From Hydrocarboniclastica marina (GTDB taxonomy: Bacteria > Pseudomonadota > Gammaproteobacteria > Pseudomonadales > Oleiphilaceae): a stretch of DNA of 64,000 bases. The stretch spans positions 1,860,001 through 1,924,000 of the forward strand of contig NZ_CP031093.1 in assembly GCF_004851605.1 (NCBI RefSeq), read 5' to 3'. The notes under the pieces are model-generated. The model worked only from the letters and a program-made list of their open reading frames with translations, had not been told where the DNA came from and searched no databases. Made by a program: the position numbers and the translations under genes. Of this stretch, positions 8,385 through 17,156 are shown piece after piece; position 1 is the stretch's first letter; every line of letters starts with the position of its first letter.

Positions 8385-9230
8385 TTGAATATCAATTGTC
8401 TATTGGCTGCGACGTTTCTGCTACTGTCCTCCGGCTTCGGCCATGCGGCCGGCGTGATTAAATGCACGGATAAATCAGGAAACGTGCTATTCACCGAGAA
8501 CGCTTATCACTGCTCGGGTCAAAGAGAGCCCCATGCTTTAACTCTCGCTGTTCCATCTGGTTTGAATAAAGACCGAGTGAACTACAGTTCGCCTAATCGC
8601 CACTATGTGTCTGCGGACGGCAAATGGAATATTCATGTAGAGAAAAGTCTGCTAGAGGGTGATCAAGACCTGTTTAGAGCGTCTGTGGCCAAACTGCGGG
8701 AGACACTTGATTATGTTTTTTCGCTGATGCCGTTGAGATCGCGGACAATATTGTCTGACTTACAGTTCTACATTATGTGGGGCGAGGCGTCGCCTAATGG
8801 CGGGCGTAAGAGCGGTATGAGTTATATAAGAAAGGGTGAGCCCGGCAACTACCCCCGTTTGGATAAAAAGTGGGAGAACTCTATAGTTATATACAGTGCC
8901 GAGAATCTTATGTACTTGGACGACCTGTGGTCGAGAAAGGCCGTATTTCATGAGCTGGCACATGCATGGCATATCGCTAATTGGGCTGAGAAGCATCCGC
9001 CGATTTATAATTCATGGAAATCTGCCAAAGACGGTAATAGGTATACTAACGTCCGTGATATTAAAAATAGAACCATCAAAAATGCGTATGCGCTGAAAAA
9101 TCAACTTGAATACTTTGCGGAGCTATCGGCTATCTATTTCGTCGGTGGGAACTACCATCCTTATGATAGAGCGGCCCTCGAGAAGTATGACCCAAGCGGG
9201 CATAGAATGGTTGAAGCCCTGTGGGACTAA
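8385..9230 (+). CDS. Secreted zincin-type metalloprotease-like protein
   Basis: The 281-residue protein starts with a signal peptide (cleavage after about residue 21, GHA-A), then a short DUF4124-like stretch with two cysteines (KCTDKSGNVLFTENAYHC). The zinc motif is H189-E-L-A-H193 in VFHELAHAWH, with a downstream glutamate in EYFAELSAIYF (E242/E246) as the probable third ligand, a layout seen in anthrax-lethal-factor-like (ATLF) and other zincins. The start is TTG, with GGAG at 8376-8379 five bases upstream. The DNA is AT-rich: bases 9061-9120 hold 20 G+C out of 60, while core genes nearby hold about 60 percent. This suggests recent acquisition. Substrate unknown. Confidence 0.7.
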   Translation: MNINCLLAATFLLLSSGFGHAAGVIKCTDKSGNVLFTENAYHCSGQREPHALTLAVPSGLNKDRVNYSSPNRHYVSADGKWNIHVEKSLLEGDQDLFRASVAKLRETLDYVFSLMPLRSRTILSDLQFYIMWGEASPNGGRKSGMSYIRKGEPGNYPRLDKKWENSIVIYSAENLMYLDDLWSRKAVFHELAHAWHIANWAEKHPPIYNSWKSAKDGNRYTNVRDIKNRTIKNAYALKNQLEYFAELSAIYFVGGNYHPYDRAALEKYDPSGHRMVEALWD

Positions 9231-9460
9231 TGCTCCGATGTAACCAAAAGTAGCGGTCGAATATCCCCACGCTCTATATCGGCACCTTACGAAGCGAAGT
9301 TTAGACAAAGGAAGTAGCAGGCCATTGGTGCACAGACCAACTAGTTCCCCAGGCTCCACGGAAAAACGCCACCTGAACATCAACGCCCCAACCACCCCAT
9401 GATCTCCATCCCCACAAGCTCCGGATGCGTCATTATTACGAGCGATGACCTTATCTCGTG

Positions 9461-9742
9461 TCAGCAAACTGTCTGCTCTCCCCCAATCTCGCTCCGGCCG
9501 GCGTGTGCACCAAACTTCCTGCGGAACTCGGTCAGCCGCCAACCCTCAACCCAACCCTGCAATTCACCGGCGGGTATGGGCCGGGCGATGTAGAAGCCCT
9601 CGCCCCACTCGCAACCCAGTTCAATCAGATGCTGGCCATGCTGCCAGGTCTCGACACCCTCGGCGATCACATCGCACTGGAAGGCGAGCGCAAAGCCAAT
9701 CACGCCTTTGAGGATGGCTAGGCCCGAAAGCCAGAAATAATG
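9461..9742 (-). pseudogene. C-terminal remnant of an EAL-domain (c-di-GMP phosphodiesterase) protein
   Basis: Only the end of an EAL domain is left: LAILKGVIGFALAF, then VIAEGVETWQHGQ and LGCEWGEGFYIARPIPAGEL, matching the last helix and strands of GGDEF/EAL proteins that end with ARPMPA. The frame is open from about 9742 back to 9461 but the EAL signature, the DDFG motif and all metal-binding residues are missing, and no upstream part is found before the TrmH-like gene stop at 9772. It is therefore a decayed fragment rather than a functional gene. The 230 bases before it (9231-9460) show nothing recognisable. Confidence 0.7.
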
Positions 9743-9771
9743 CTCTGAGCGTCTTTCTGTTCAAACCCGCC

Positions 9772-10515
9772 TTACGTCCGATTCAACTCATACACTGCCA
9801 TGTTAACGGCAGAAGCGAGGTTCAGGGATTCAATCGCGGCGGCACCGGGGATGGTGAAGCGCTGGGCGGCAAGCGTGGATACTTCGGCGGGTACTCCCCG
9901 GGCCTCGTTGCCGAACAGGTAGCAGTCATGGTCATGGAAGTCAGGGCTTGTCAGCGGCTCACCGCCGATGTCGAGGCAGGCAATACGGGAATAGCGGCTG
10001 CCCAGGGCAGCCAGGCTGACTTCGGTTTCGATGGGCACATGAAAAACAGCACCCATGCTGGACCGCACCACTTTAGGGTTGAACGGATCCACACTGCCGG
10101 GGCTGAGCAGACAGCGCAGGCCGCCGAACCAGGCCAGCGTTCGCAGGATGGTGCCGAGGTTGCCAGGGTCCTGGACTTCATGCAGGTAGACGGCCTTTCC
10201 CGTCGAGGCTGAAGATGCGTCGGCTCCTGGAGCACTGCCGGCGGCGGGCGGTAAGGGCGCCACCGCAAGTATGCCCTGGGGCGACTTTGTGTCGGCGAAT
10301 TGGGCCATCTGCCGGTCGCTGATCTGGGTTTTGGGCCAGGGGCTGGGCCAGTCCTGATAAGCGCCGGTGACGAATAACTGCGCCTGCTGCCAGTGCGAGT
10401 TTCCCTCAGCGGCCTTTTCCAGCTCCAGTACCAGGTGTTCGCCCTCCACCAGGAAGTGCCCGAGGGACTGGCGGTATTTTTTCTGGTGAAGCTTCTTGAT
10501 GTCATCCAGCTTCAC
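9772..10515 (-). CDS. TrmH/SpoU-family RNA 2'-O-methyltransferase
   Basis: The 247-residue protein is a SPOUT (knotted) SAM-dependent methyltransferase. An N-terminal substrate-binding part (KKYRQSLGHFLVEGEHLVLEL) is followed by the catalytic domain with motif 1 LHEVQDPGNLGTILRT, motif 2 YLFGNEARGVP and motif 3 IPGAAAIESLNLASAVNMAVYEL. The likely reaction is ribose 2'-O-methylation of rRNA or tRNA, in the cytoplasm. It starts with GTG overlapping the stop of the upstream FAD gene (GTGA), so the two are translationally coupled. The exact target nucleotide cannot be assigned from sequence alone. Confidence 0.85.
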   Translation of the reverse strand: MKLDDIKKLHQKKYRQSLGHFLVEGEHLVLELEKAAEGNSHWQQAQLFVTGAYQDWPSPWPKTQISDRQMAQFADTKSPQGILAVAPLPPAAGSAPGADASSASTGKAVYLHEVQDPGNLGTILRTLAWFGGLRCLLSPGSVDPFNPKVVRSSMGAVFHVPIETEVSLAALGSRYSRIACLDIGGEPLTSPDFHDHDCYLFGNEARGVPAEVSTLAAQRFTIPGAAAIESLNLASAVNMAVYELNRT

Positions 10516-12170
10516 GACTTTTGCACCTGGGCTTCCTTCACATGCGCAGGCGCTGTTTCCACGTCCGCCAGCATGGCCTTGGCGACGGCTTCGGCGATCT
10601 TGATGCCATCGACCCCGGCGGAGAGAATCCCGCCGGCATAACCCGCGCCTTCGCCAGCGGGGTAAAGCCCGCGGGTGTTAAGGCTTTGCAGGCTGTCACG
10701 GTCCCGGGTTATGCGAACCGGCGAAGATGTGCGGGTTTCGACCCCGGTCAGCAGTGCGTCCGGGCGGTCAAAGCCACGGATCTGGCGACCAAAAGCCGGG
10801 AAGGCTTCGCGGATAGCTTCGATGGCGTAAGCGGGCAGGGACGGCGCAAGGTCCCCAAGAAGAATCCCCGGCTTGTACGACGGCTCCACCTCACCCAGTT
10901 TCGCCGAAGGTCTGCCTGCGACAAAGTCGCCCACCAGTTGCGCAGGGGCGCAGTAGTCGCTGCCACCCAGCTCATAAGCCCTGGCTTCGAGTTGTTCCTG
11001 TAATTCGACACCGGCCAGCGCATCGCCGGGGAAGTCCTGCTCCGGTTGGATGCTGACAACGATGCCGGAGTTGGCATTACGTTCATTACGGGAGTACTGG
11101 CTCATACCGTTGGTGACCACGCGCCCGGGCTCGGACGTGGCGGCCACTACAGTGCCGCCGGGGCACATGCAAAAGCTGTAAACTGCCCGGCCGTTCTTGG
11201 CATGGTGCACCAGCTTGTAGTCGGCGGCGCCCAGGGCAGGGTGGCCTGCATACTTACCCAGCCGGGCTTTGTCGATCAGGCCCTGGGGATGCTCAACCCG
11301 AAAGCCAATGGCGAAGGGCTTGGCCTCCAGGAATACGCCCCGGTGCTGAAGCATCCTGAACGTGTCCCGGGCGCTATGGCCCAATGCCATCACGACATGG
11401 CGGCTCATGAGCTGCTCGCCGTTGGCCAGGGTTACACCCCGAACCTGACCCTCTTCCAGCAGCAGATCGGTGACTTTATGCTCAAAACGGATCTCGCCGC
11501 CCAGGTTGATGATCTCTTCCCGCATGCGTGATACCACGCCCGTGAGACGAAAGGTGCCGATGTGAGGTTTGCTGACGTACAGGATCTCGTCCGGTGCCCC
11601 GGCCTTGACAAATTCCGCCATAACCTTGCGGCCATAGAACTTCGGGTCCTTGATCTGGCTGTAGAGTTTGCCGTCCGAGAACAGCCCGGCCCCCCCTTCG
11701 CCAAATTGCACATTGGATTCCGGTGACAGCTCTTTTTTGCGCCACAGGGCCCAGGTGTCTTTCGTACGTCGGCGAACATCCTTGCCCCGTTCCAGCACGA
11801 TCGGCCGAAAACCCATCTGTGCCAGCAGCAGGGCAGCGAACAGACCGCAGGGCCCCAGACCAACAATGAGCGGCCGGTCTGACAAGCCTGCAGGTGCCTG
11901 CGCCACGGGGTAGTAGGCAGTATCCGGCGCAGGGCGGACATGTACGTCATCTGCGAACCGGTCCAATACGCTGGCTTCGTCCTGCACGGCCAGGTCCACG
12001 ATGTAGACGAACTTGATCTCGCTGTTCTTCTTGCGGGCGTCATAGCTGCGCTTGAAAACTGTAAGTTGCAGCAGGTCCGCATCCCGAAGCTGCAGGCGCT
12101 GGAGGATTGCAGCACGTAGCGCTTCTTCGGGATGATCTAGGGGCAGTGCCAGTTCGGTAACGCGAATCAT
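10512..12170 (-). CDS. FAD/NAD(P)-binding dehydrogenase-like protein (COG2509 type)
   Basis: This 552-residue protein belongs to the uncharacterised FAD-dependent dehydrogenases. A leader domain of about 95 residues (LALPLDHPEEALRAAILQRL, with KRSYDARKK) precedes the dinucleotide fold VGLGPCGLFAALLLAQMGFRP. The second FAD motif GLYPAGEGAGYAGGILSAGVDG lies near the C-terminus. The first in-frame ATG for MIRVTELALPL (12170) follows AGGA with suitable spacing and is preferred to a start eight codons earlier. It is coupled to the TrmH-like gene downstream. The reaction is unknown; such proteins are conserved in many bacteria and have been linked to redox or tRNA-related roles only by context. Confidence 0.85.
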   Translation of the reverse strand: MIRVTELALPLDHPEEALRAAILQRLQLRDADLLQLTVFKRSYDARKKNSEIKFVYIVDLAVQDEASVLDRFADDVHVRPAPDTAYYPVAQAPAGLSDRPLIVGLGPCGLFAALLLAQMGFRPIVLERGKDVRRRTKDTWALWRKKELSPESNVQFGEGGAGLFSDGKLYSQIKDPKFYGRKVMAEFVKAGAPDEILYVSKPHIGTFRLTGVVSRMREEIINLGGEIRFEHKVTDLLLEEGQVRGVTLANGEQLMSRHVVMALGHSARDTFRMLQHRGVFLEAKPFAIGFRVEHPQGLIDKARLGKYAGHPALGAADYKLVHHAKNGRAVYSFCMCPGGTVVAATSEPGRVVTNGMSQYSRNERNANSGIVVSIQPEQDFPGDALAGVELQEQLEARAYELGGSDYCAPAQLVGDFVAGRPSAKLGEVEPSYKPGILLGDLAPSLPAYAIEAIREAFPAFGRQIRGFDRPDALLTGVETRTSSPVRITRDRDSLQSLNTRGLYPAGEGAGYAGGILSAGVDGIKIAEAVAKAMLADVETAPAHVKEAQVQKS

Positions 12171-12342
12171 GGAATTTCCTGGCTGCCAGGCCAAGGCCCG
12201 GCAGATTGGTGTTTAAGAAGTGCGCCAATTGTACTGCCGGGCCGGGGGCTTGTCAGGCGTACACGCGGGCTGGGTGAAACCCCGGCGCTTTGAGCGTGCT
12301 TTTGCGGCAGGAAGCGCCGCGGCGTAAACTACGGTCTTTCCC

Positions 12343-12400
12343 GCAGTGATCAGAACACAGCCATCAGTTAACAGAACACATCCACCAGTGAACAGAAGAA
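12343..12400. repeat. Three imperfect tandem units directly before rlmE
   Basis: GCAGTGATCAGAACACA (12343-12359), CATCAGTTAACAGAACACA (12362-12380) and ACCAGTGAACAGAAGAAC (12383-12400) are clear variants of one unit of about 20 bases. The last one ends three bases before the ATG of rlmE, so the duplication rebuilds the leader and the ribosome-binding zone. Confidence 0.65.
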
Positions 12401-12403
12401 CCC

Positions 12404-13027
12404 ATGGCCCGTTCCAAAAGCAGTAACCGCTGGCTCGAAGAGCACGTCAACGACCCCTTTGTGAAACAGGCACAGCTGGACGGCTATCGCTCCCGGGCCA
12501 GCTACAAGCTGCTGGAGATCAACGACAAGGACCGCCTGATCCAGCCCGGTGCGCTGGTGCTGGACCTGGGCTCCGCGCCCGGTGGATGGTCCCAGGTTGC
12601 TGCCAAACTGGTGGGTGACAAGGGCCGCATCGTGGCCTCCGATATCCTGCCCATGGACACTATTGCCGGCGTCGAGTTTGTGCAGGGCGACTTCACCGAA
12701 CAGGCGGTGTTCGACCAGATCATGGCAACGCTGGATGGCGCCCAGGCAGACGTCATCATTTCTGACATGGCGCCCAATATCAGTGGCGTTAACGCGGCGG
12801 ACCAGGCTGCCTCCATGTACCTGATAGAACTGGCGCTTGATATGGCGCACCAGGCCCTCAAGCCGAAAGGCAGCTTTGTAGCGAAAGTCTTCCACGGCGA
12901 AGGCTACGACGAGTTTGTCAAAGCCGTACGCGCGGTGTTCGATAAAGTCGCAGTGCGCAAGCCGGACTCATCGAGGTCCCGTTCCCGGGAAGTCTATCTG
13001 GTGGCGAAGGGGTTTCGGGGCGGTTGA
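12404..13027 (+). CDS. rlmE: 23S rRNA (uridine-2552-2'-O)-methyltransferase RlmE (FtsJ/RrmJ)
   Basis: The 207-residue protein matches RlmE along its whole length. The SAM motif [16 protein letters not shown] is at residues 51-66, and the K-D-K-E catalytic tetrad is visible as K35 (RASYKLLE), D121 (ISDMAPN), K161 (VAKVFHG) and E196 ([10 protein letters not shown]). It methylates the ribose of U2552 in the A loop of 23S rRNA on the 50S subunit. In many gammaproteobacteria it is followed by ftsH; here it is followed by a GntR regulator instead, so the gene stands alone. The leader is made of a threefold tandem unit. Confidence 0.96.
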   Translation: MARSKSSNRWLEEHVNDPFVKQAQLDGYRSRASYKLLEINDKDRLIQPGALVLDLGSAPGGWSQVAAKLVGDKGRIVASDILPMDTIAGVEFVQGDFTEQAVFDQIMATLDGAQADVIISDMAPNISGVNAADQAASMYLIELALDMAHQALKPKGSFVAKVFHGEGYDEFVKAVRAVFDKVAVRKPDSSRSRSREVYLVAKGFRGG

Positions 13028-13126
13028 TTTCCGCAGGGCCAGTTCCGGGTCCGGTCATTCGCGTCTTTACTTGCCGGTCTGTCTTCGTCATAGTCATCGG
13101 ATGACTGGTAGACAGGATGAATAACG

Positions 13127-13801
13127 GTGACTCTACAGAAGATCAAGCGTGGCTCCCTCGTCGAAGGCTCTGTCGAGAACCTGCGCCGCGCCGTTGAGCA
13201 GGGCACATGGGCGGTAGGCGAGCGTCTACCCAACGAAACCACGCTGGCTGAAACCCTGGGCGTCAGCCGTAACACGGTGCGGGAAGCGGTAAGGGTGCTG
13301 GCACACGTTGGCATTCTGGAAACCCGGCAGGGGGACGGCACGTTTGTACGCGCAATGCTGGACGCCGGCGAGGTCTTCAGGCGAATAGAGCGAACAGCGC
13401 TTCGCGACCAACTGGAGGTCCGTATGATGCTTGAAACTGAAGCGGCTCGACTCGCTGCTGAACGCAGAGGCGAGGCGGACTTGGACGCCATGCGAACAGC
13501 ACTGGACAACCGTCACGCTGCTGGCGACGACATTGAGAAGCGGATCCGCTTCGATGAACAGTTCCACCACGCGATCGTAAACGCATCCGGCAATCAGGCA
13601 CTCGTTGAGCTCTACAAGTATTTTGCAGGCAGCATCAGTAAGACCATCCATGAGACGGAGAAAAACGAAGGTCTGCCGAGACCGTCCCATGCGGATCACG
13701 AGCGCTTGCTGGAAGCTGTTCAGCGCGGCGACGCGGGAGTGGCAGACGACGTGGCGCGGACGTTGTTGAAAGCGAGTCTGGATGCACTGGAGTTTGAGTA
13801 A
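13127..13801 (+). CDS. GntR-family transcriptional regulator, FadR/FCD type
   Basis: The 224-residue protein has an N-terminal winged helix-turn-helix (about residues 15-75, with RLPNETTLAETLGVSRNTVREAVRVL and a QGDGTFV wing) and a C-terminal FCD ligand domain (about 85-215). FCD metal-binding residues appear as the D/H set in RFDEQFHHAIVNASGN and HADHERLLEAV. The start is a GTG. The stop codon overlaps the start of the BASS transporter (TAATG), so the regulator most likely controls that transporter in response to a carboxylate-like ligand. Ligand identity is unknown. Confidence 0.88.
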   Translation: MTLQKIKRGSLVEGSVENLRRAVEQGTWAVGERLPNETTLAETLGVSRNTVREAVRVLAHVGILETRQGDGTFVRAMLDAGEVFRRIERTALRDQLEVRMMLETEAARLAAERRGEADLDAMRTALDNRHAAGDDIEKRIRFDEQFHHAIVNASGNQALVELYKYFAGSISKTIHETEKNEGLPRPSHADHERLLEAVQRGDAGVADDVARTLLKASLDALEFE

Positions 13802-14787
13802 TGCGCGTCCCAGTTGACGGCTTTACCCTGGTTCTGCTGGGGACAATCGGCCTGGCAACCATATTACCCGCTGAAGGCGGCTTCGCCGAGCAGTTGAGCT
13901 TCACGGGCAGTGGTGCCGTTGCTCTGCTGTTCTTTCTCCACGGTGCTGCACTTTCCCGCAAACAGGTTCTTGCGGGAGCCGGCCACTGGAAACTGCACCT
14001 GATCATCACGACCATGACTTTCGTCGTGTTTCCGCTCCTGGTATGGCCTCTTTCGCTCGTACCCGCAAGCTGGATGCCAGAGGATCTGGTGTATGGGTTC
14101 CTGTACCTGGGCGTATTGCCTTCCGCGGTTTCGTCTTCCATTGCCTTCACCGCAATGGCGCGAGGGAACGTGCCGGCAGCTGTCTGTAGTGCTGCTGCCT
14201 CTAACGTATTCGGCATGATGCTTACACCGTTCCTGCTTATGTTACTGGTTAACATGGCTGGGGACGGCTTTGCTGCAGGCAGCGCACTGAAAGACATCAT
14301 CCTCCAGTTGTTGTTGCCGTTTTTTGCCGGGCATGCGTTGCGGCCCTGGCTTGCCCGGCTTATGGACCGGCATAAGGCCCTGCTCGGCCGCTACGATCAG
14401 GGGGTGATCGTGCTTATCGTCTACTCGGCGTTCAGCCACTCGGTGGTGAGCGGGCTCTGGGAGAGCTTGCCTATCGCCTCGGTGGTGCTGGCAATCGCGC
14501 TGTGTTTTGCACTGCTTTTTCTGGTGATATTAATCGGCCGATTGGCGGCCATGAACCTGGGTTTGGATGCTGCTGACGAGGCGGCCGTTGTCTTCTGCGG
14601 GTCGAAAAAGAGTCTGGCTTCCGGTTTGCCCATGGCGAAGGTGCTATTTGCCGGTCATCCTGGCTTTGGCGCGATTGTGCTGCCCATCATGTGCTACAAC
14701 CAGATTCAGATCATTGTTGGGGCGATCCTGGCCAGGCAATACCAGGCCAGGATCAGTGAGGCGCCGACCAGGCCGCAAACGTTGTGA
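13801..14787 (+). CDS. BASS-family sodium-dependent transporter (SBF-like, YfeH type)
   Basis: The 328-residue protein has nine to ten membrane segments and the SBF-like signatures FTGSGAVALLFFLHGAALS, LGVLPSAVSSSIAFTAMARGNVPAAVCSAAASN and VFCGSKKSLASGLPMAKVLF. These identify the bile acid:sodium symporter-like family that in bacteria moves organic anions with sodium. Its start overlaps the stop of the GntR regulator. A perfect ten-base hairpin (14724-14733 with 14745-14754) lies inside the last codons but is not followed by a T run. The substrate is unknown; regulation by the coupled FCD regulator suggests an organic acid. Confidence 0.85.
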   Translation: MRVPVDGFTLVLLGTIGLATILPAEGGFAEQLSFTGSGAVALLFFLHGAALSRKQVLAGAGHWKLHLIITTMTFVVFPLLVWPLSLVPASWMPEDLVYGFLYLGVLPSAVSSSIAFTAMARGNVPAAVCSAAASNVFGMMLTPFLLMLLVNMAGDGFAAGSALKDIILQLLLPFFAGHALRPWLARLMDRHKALLGRYDQGVIVLIVYSAFSHSVVSGLWESLPIASVVLAIALCFALLFLVILIGRLAAMNLGLDAADEAAVVFCGSKKSLASGLPMAKVLFAGHPGFGAIVLPIMCYNQIQIIVGAILARQYQARISEAPTRPQTL

Positions 14788-14973
14788 TCGGCAAGAGCGG
14801 CGGCAGTTTATGCCTCATACTGCAGCCGCTGAGCTTCCGCAACAGACTCTCTCTGATTGCGCTGGTGCAGGAGCCGCGCCCGGTCGTCCTGTGCGATCGC
14901 GCCACTGGCAAACCGCGACCACTCAGGGCTGCAAATCCGCCTTGTGCCTTTCTGCTTTTCCCGGCCTGACCCA

Positions 14974-14983
14974 CTTGTACTAG
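14974..14983 (+). promoter_or_regulatory. Candidate operator, CTTGTACTAG, copy 1
   Basis: CTTGTACTAG at 14974-14983 is repeated in inverted orientation at 15190-15199. Both lie in front of the ABC permease gene. The shared nonamer TTGTACTAG also occurs before the binding-protein gene. GntR/UTRA regulators often bind TTGT-containing half-sites, and such a regulator is encoded in the operon. Binding is inferred. Confidence 0.4.
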
Positions 14984-15189
14984 TTGTTCTAACGCAATTG
15001 CACGCCACCGACCCAAGCTAGAGCCACTTCGGGGCCCTGCGCACTAGCGCGGGGCGCACACGCGCATTCCCATTACCCCGAATTCAGCCTTCCGTTTGTT
15101 CGAAAATGCCTGTCTAAACAAACGCCTGAAAGCCCTCGTCCGCCTGCTGGCACGGCGAATGCAAAATCTTCATTACCGGATACAACATG

Positions 15190-15199
15190 CTAGTACAAG
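15190..15199 (-). promoter_or_regulatory. Candidate operator, CTTGTACTAG, copy 2 (minus strand)
   Basis: CTAGTACAAG on the plus strand is the exact reverse complement of copy 1 at 14974-14983. It lies about 137 bases before the ATG of the permease gene, a plausible operator distance. Confidence 0.4.
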
Positions 15200-15335
15200 C
15201 CGCCGGATGATGATGAGAGGGCAACCTGATGACGACAGATACCCATGTTAGAGCCCAGCGATCACGGTCGGTGTTTTCGCCGTTTAAAGCCTTGGAGGTC
15301 CAGTGCCTTCCTTTGGCCCGTCGAGGAGGTGCTCT

Positions 15336-16217
15336 ATGAGTGTGCAACCCAAGCCGGCACCCGCCGCAACCGCTACGCCGGCCAAGCCGGTACTGATGCC
15401 CACGCAAAAACCGGCCGCGACGACGCCGTCCCGGCGCTACCTGCCGAGGAATCTTGACCGCTGGCTGGTGCGCGGCGGTGCGATCGTGTTTGCGGTGCTG
15501 ATGTGGCAGCTGCTTTCCAGCACGGGGTTCAATTTCTTCATCAACTTTGAGCACGTACCCACGCCGGTCGTGGTCGGGGCACAGTTCGCCGAACTGGTGG
15601 TGAACCCTGACTTCTACGTTCACATCTACCACAGCCTGGTGCGCATCTTTATGGGTTACGCCCTGGCAGCGGTAATCGGCATCACCCTGGGGGTAGTGAT
15701 GGGACGGTCTCGCTTCGCCGAGGACGTAATCCTGCCCTATATCGAGATTCTTCGGCCGATCCCTGCGGTGGCCTGGATCCCGCTGGCCATCCTGATGATG
15801 CCGAGCGAGCAGGCCAGCATTGTCTATATCACTTTCCTGGGCGCGGTATTCCCGATCGTCCTGAACACCGTCCACGGCGTGGAGCAGACACCGCCGGTAC
15901 TGATCCGCGCTGCCCGCAGCCTGGGTGCCAGTAACGCTTCCATTATGCGCCATGTGGTGCTGCCTGGTGCGCTACCGAGCATTTCCGCCGGGCTGGCGAT
16001 CGGTATGGGGGTGGCTTGGTTCTCCCTGCTGGCGGGCGAGATTATCAGCGGCCAGTACGGCATCGGCTACTTCACCTGGAGCGCGTACACGCTGATCGAA
16101 TACCCCAAGATCATCATCGGCATGCTCGTCATCGGCTTGCTCGGCTCGGCCTGTACCTGGCTGGTCCGGCTGGCCTGCAGCCCGCTCCTGCGCTGGCAGA
16201 GCCAGGGCTCACGCTGA
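15336..16217 (+). CDS. ABC transporter permease, sulfonate/nitrate/taurine type
   Basis: The 293-residue inner-membrane protein has a proline- and alanine-rich cytosolic leader of about 40 residues, then six membrane segments. The EAA loop is visible as RAARSLGASNASIMRHVVLPGALPSISAGL in two pieces around residues 200-230, as in SsuC, TauC and NrtB. ATG 15336 is chosen because GAGGAGGT at 15323-15330 lies five bases upstream; an earlier in-frame GTG has no such site. It opens the operon and is followed 44 bases later by the ATPase gene. Family substrates include sulfonates, nitrate, bicarbonate and vitamin precursors; context favours a sulfur compound. Confidence 0.88.
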   Translation: MSVQPKPAPAATATPAKPVLMPTQKPAATTPSRRYLPRNLDRWLVRGGAIVFAVLMWQLLSSTGFNFFINFEHVPTPVVVGAQFAELVVNPDFYVHIYHSLVRIFMGYALAAVIGITLGVVMGRSRFAEDVILPYIEILRPIPAVAWIPLAILMMPSEQASIVYITFLGAVFPIVLNTVHGVEQTPPVLIRAARSLGASNASIMRHVVLPGALPSISAGLAIGMGVAWFSLLAGEIISGQYGIGYFTWSAYTLIEYPKIIIGMLVIGLLGSACTWLVRLACSPLLRWQSQGSR

Positions 16218-16261
16218 AACGCACGGCGACCATCACTTAACAGCCTTCGGAGAATCGTCCC

Positions 16262-17131
16262 ATGAATCATGCTGCCACTGTAAATCGTGCCGCTGTGCTT
16301 GAGCTTAAACAGAGCCCCAGGGCGCAGAAAGATAGCGGTAAAGGACGGGTCAGCGTCCGCGACGTCAACATTGAGTTCAACACGGCAACCGGCACTAACA
16401 CAGCAGTGCAGGGCGCGAACCTGGAGATTCAGCCGGGCGAGTTCGTCTGTCTGCTCGGGCCTTCGGGTTGCGGCAAATCAACCTTGCTGAACGCGGTTGC
16501 CGGTTTTGTTCAGGTGACAGCAGGTGCCCTGGATCTGGATGGCAAACCTATAACCAAGCCTGGCCCAGACAGGGGCATGGTGTTCCAGCAGCACTCGCTT
16601 TTTCCCTGGAAAAGCGTGCAGGAAAACGTCGCGTTCGGGCCGTTGATGGCTGGCGTCGGTCAGCGCGAAGCGGAAAGCGTCGCCCGCACATTTCTCTCTC
16701 TGGTGGGATTGTCCGGCCACGCCAAATCCTATCCGGGAACACTGTCCGGCGGCATGCAGCAGCGCGTGGGCATTGCCCGGGCGCTGGCCAACTACCCCAG
16801 TGTGTTGCTGATGGATGAGCCTTTCGGCGCGCTGGATGCCCAGACTCGCACGATGATGCAGGAGAACCTGCTGGAGATCTGGGAGGAGTTCAACAACACG
16901 GTGCTGTTCGTAACCCATGACATCGATGAGGCGGTGTTCCTGTCGGACCGCATTGTGGTCATGAGTGCAAGTCCCGGCCGGCTGATCGCGGATATCACCG
17001 TGAAACTGCCTCGCCCACGCACCCAGGAGTTACTGATCACGCCTGAGTTCATGGCGCTCAAGAAAGAATGCCTGGCCCTGATCCGTCAGGAAACCATGCG
17101 CGCGTTCGAGCAACAGAACGAGACCGCCTGA
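16262..17131 (+). CDS. ABC transporter ATPase, sulfonate/nitrate/taurine type
   Basis: The 289-residue ATPase has Walker A GPSGCGKST (66-74), the Q-loop MVFQQHSLFPW, signature LSGGMQQR (161-168), Walker B VLLMDEP (181-187) and the switch histidine in FVTHDIDEAVF. A 30-residue unstructured N-terminal leader is unusual for SsuB/TauB. It energises the membrane permease encoded directly upstream. The pair lacks an adjacent binding protein; the best candidate is encoded at 25089-26432 on the other strand. Confidence 0.9.
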   Translation: MNHAATVNRAAVLELKQSPRAQKDSGKGRVSVRDVNIEFNTATGTNTAVQGANLEIQPGEFVCLLGPSGCGKSTLLNAVAGFVQVTAGALDLDGKPITKPGPDRGMVFQQHSLFPWKSVQENVAFGPLMAGVGQREAESVARTFLSLVGLSGHAKSYPGTLSGGMQQRVGIARALANYPSVLLMDEPFGALDAQTRTMMQENLLEIWEEFNNTVLFVTHDIDEAVFLSDRIVVMSASPGRLIADITVKLPRPRTQELLITPEFMALKKECLALIRQETMRAFEQQNETA

Positions 17132-17156
17132 ACAGGGCAAAAAGGGGTGAGCTGTG

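Larger units (their letters stand above)
14788..15335. other. Regulatory region upstream of the AprA-like module
   Basis: No gene is recognisable in these 548 bases. It should hold the promoter of the downstream operon. The nonamer TTGTACTAG occurs twice, on the plus strand at 14975-14983 within ACTTGTACTAGTTGT, and on the minus strand at 15190-15198 within CTAGTACAAGC. The same nonamer lies upstream of the binding-protein gene at 26463-26471. Confidence 0.5.

Noticed and set aside
14724-14754. Perfect ten-base hairpin near the end of the BASS transporter gene as a terminator
   Set aside because: It is inside the coding sequence and lacks a T run; probably a by-product of the codons.
15114-15953. 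A 279-codon minus-strand frame opposite the permease gene
   Set aside because: His/Arg/Gln-rich translation without domain, antisense to the ABC permease.
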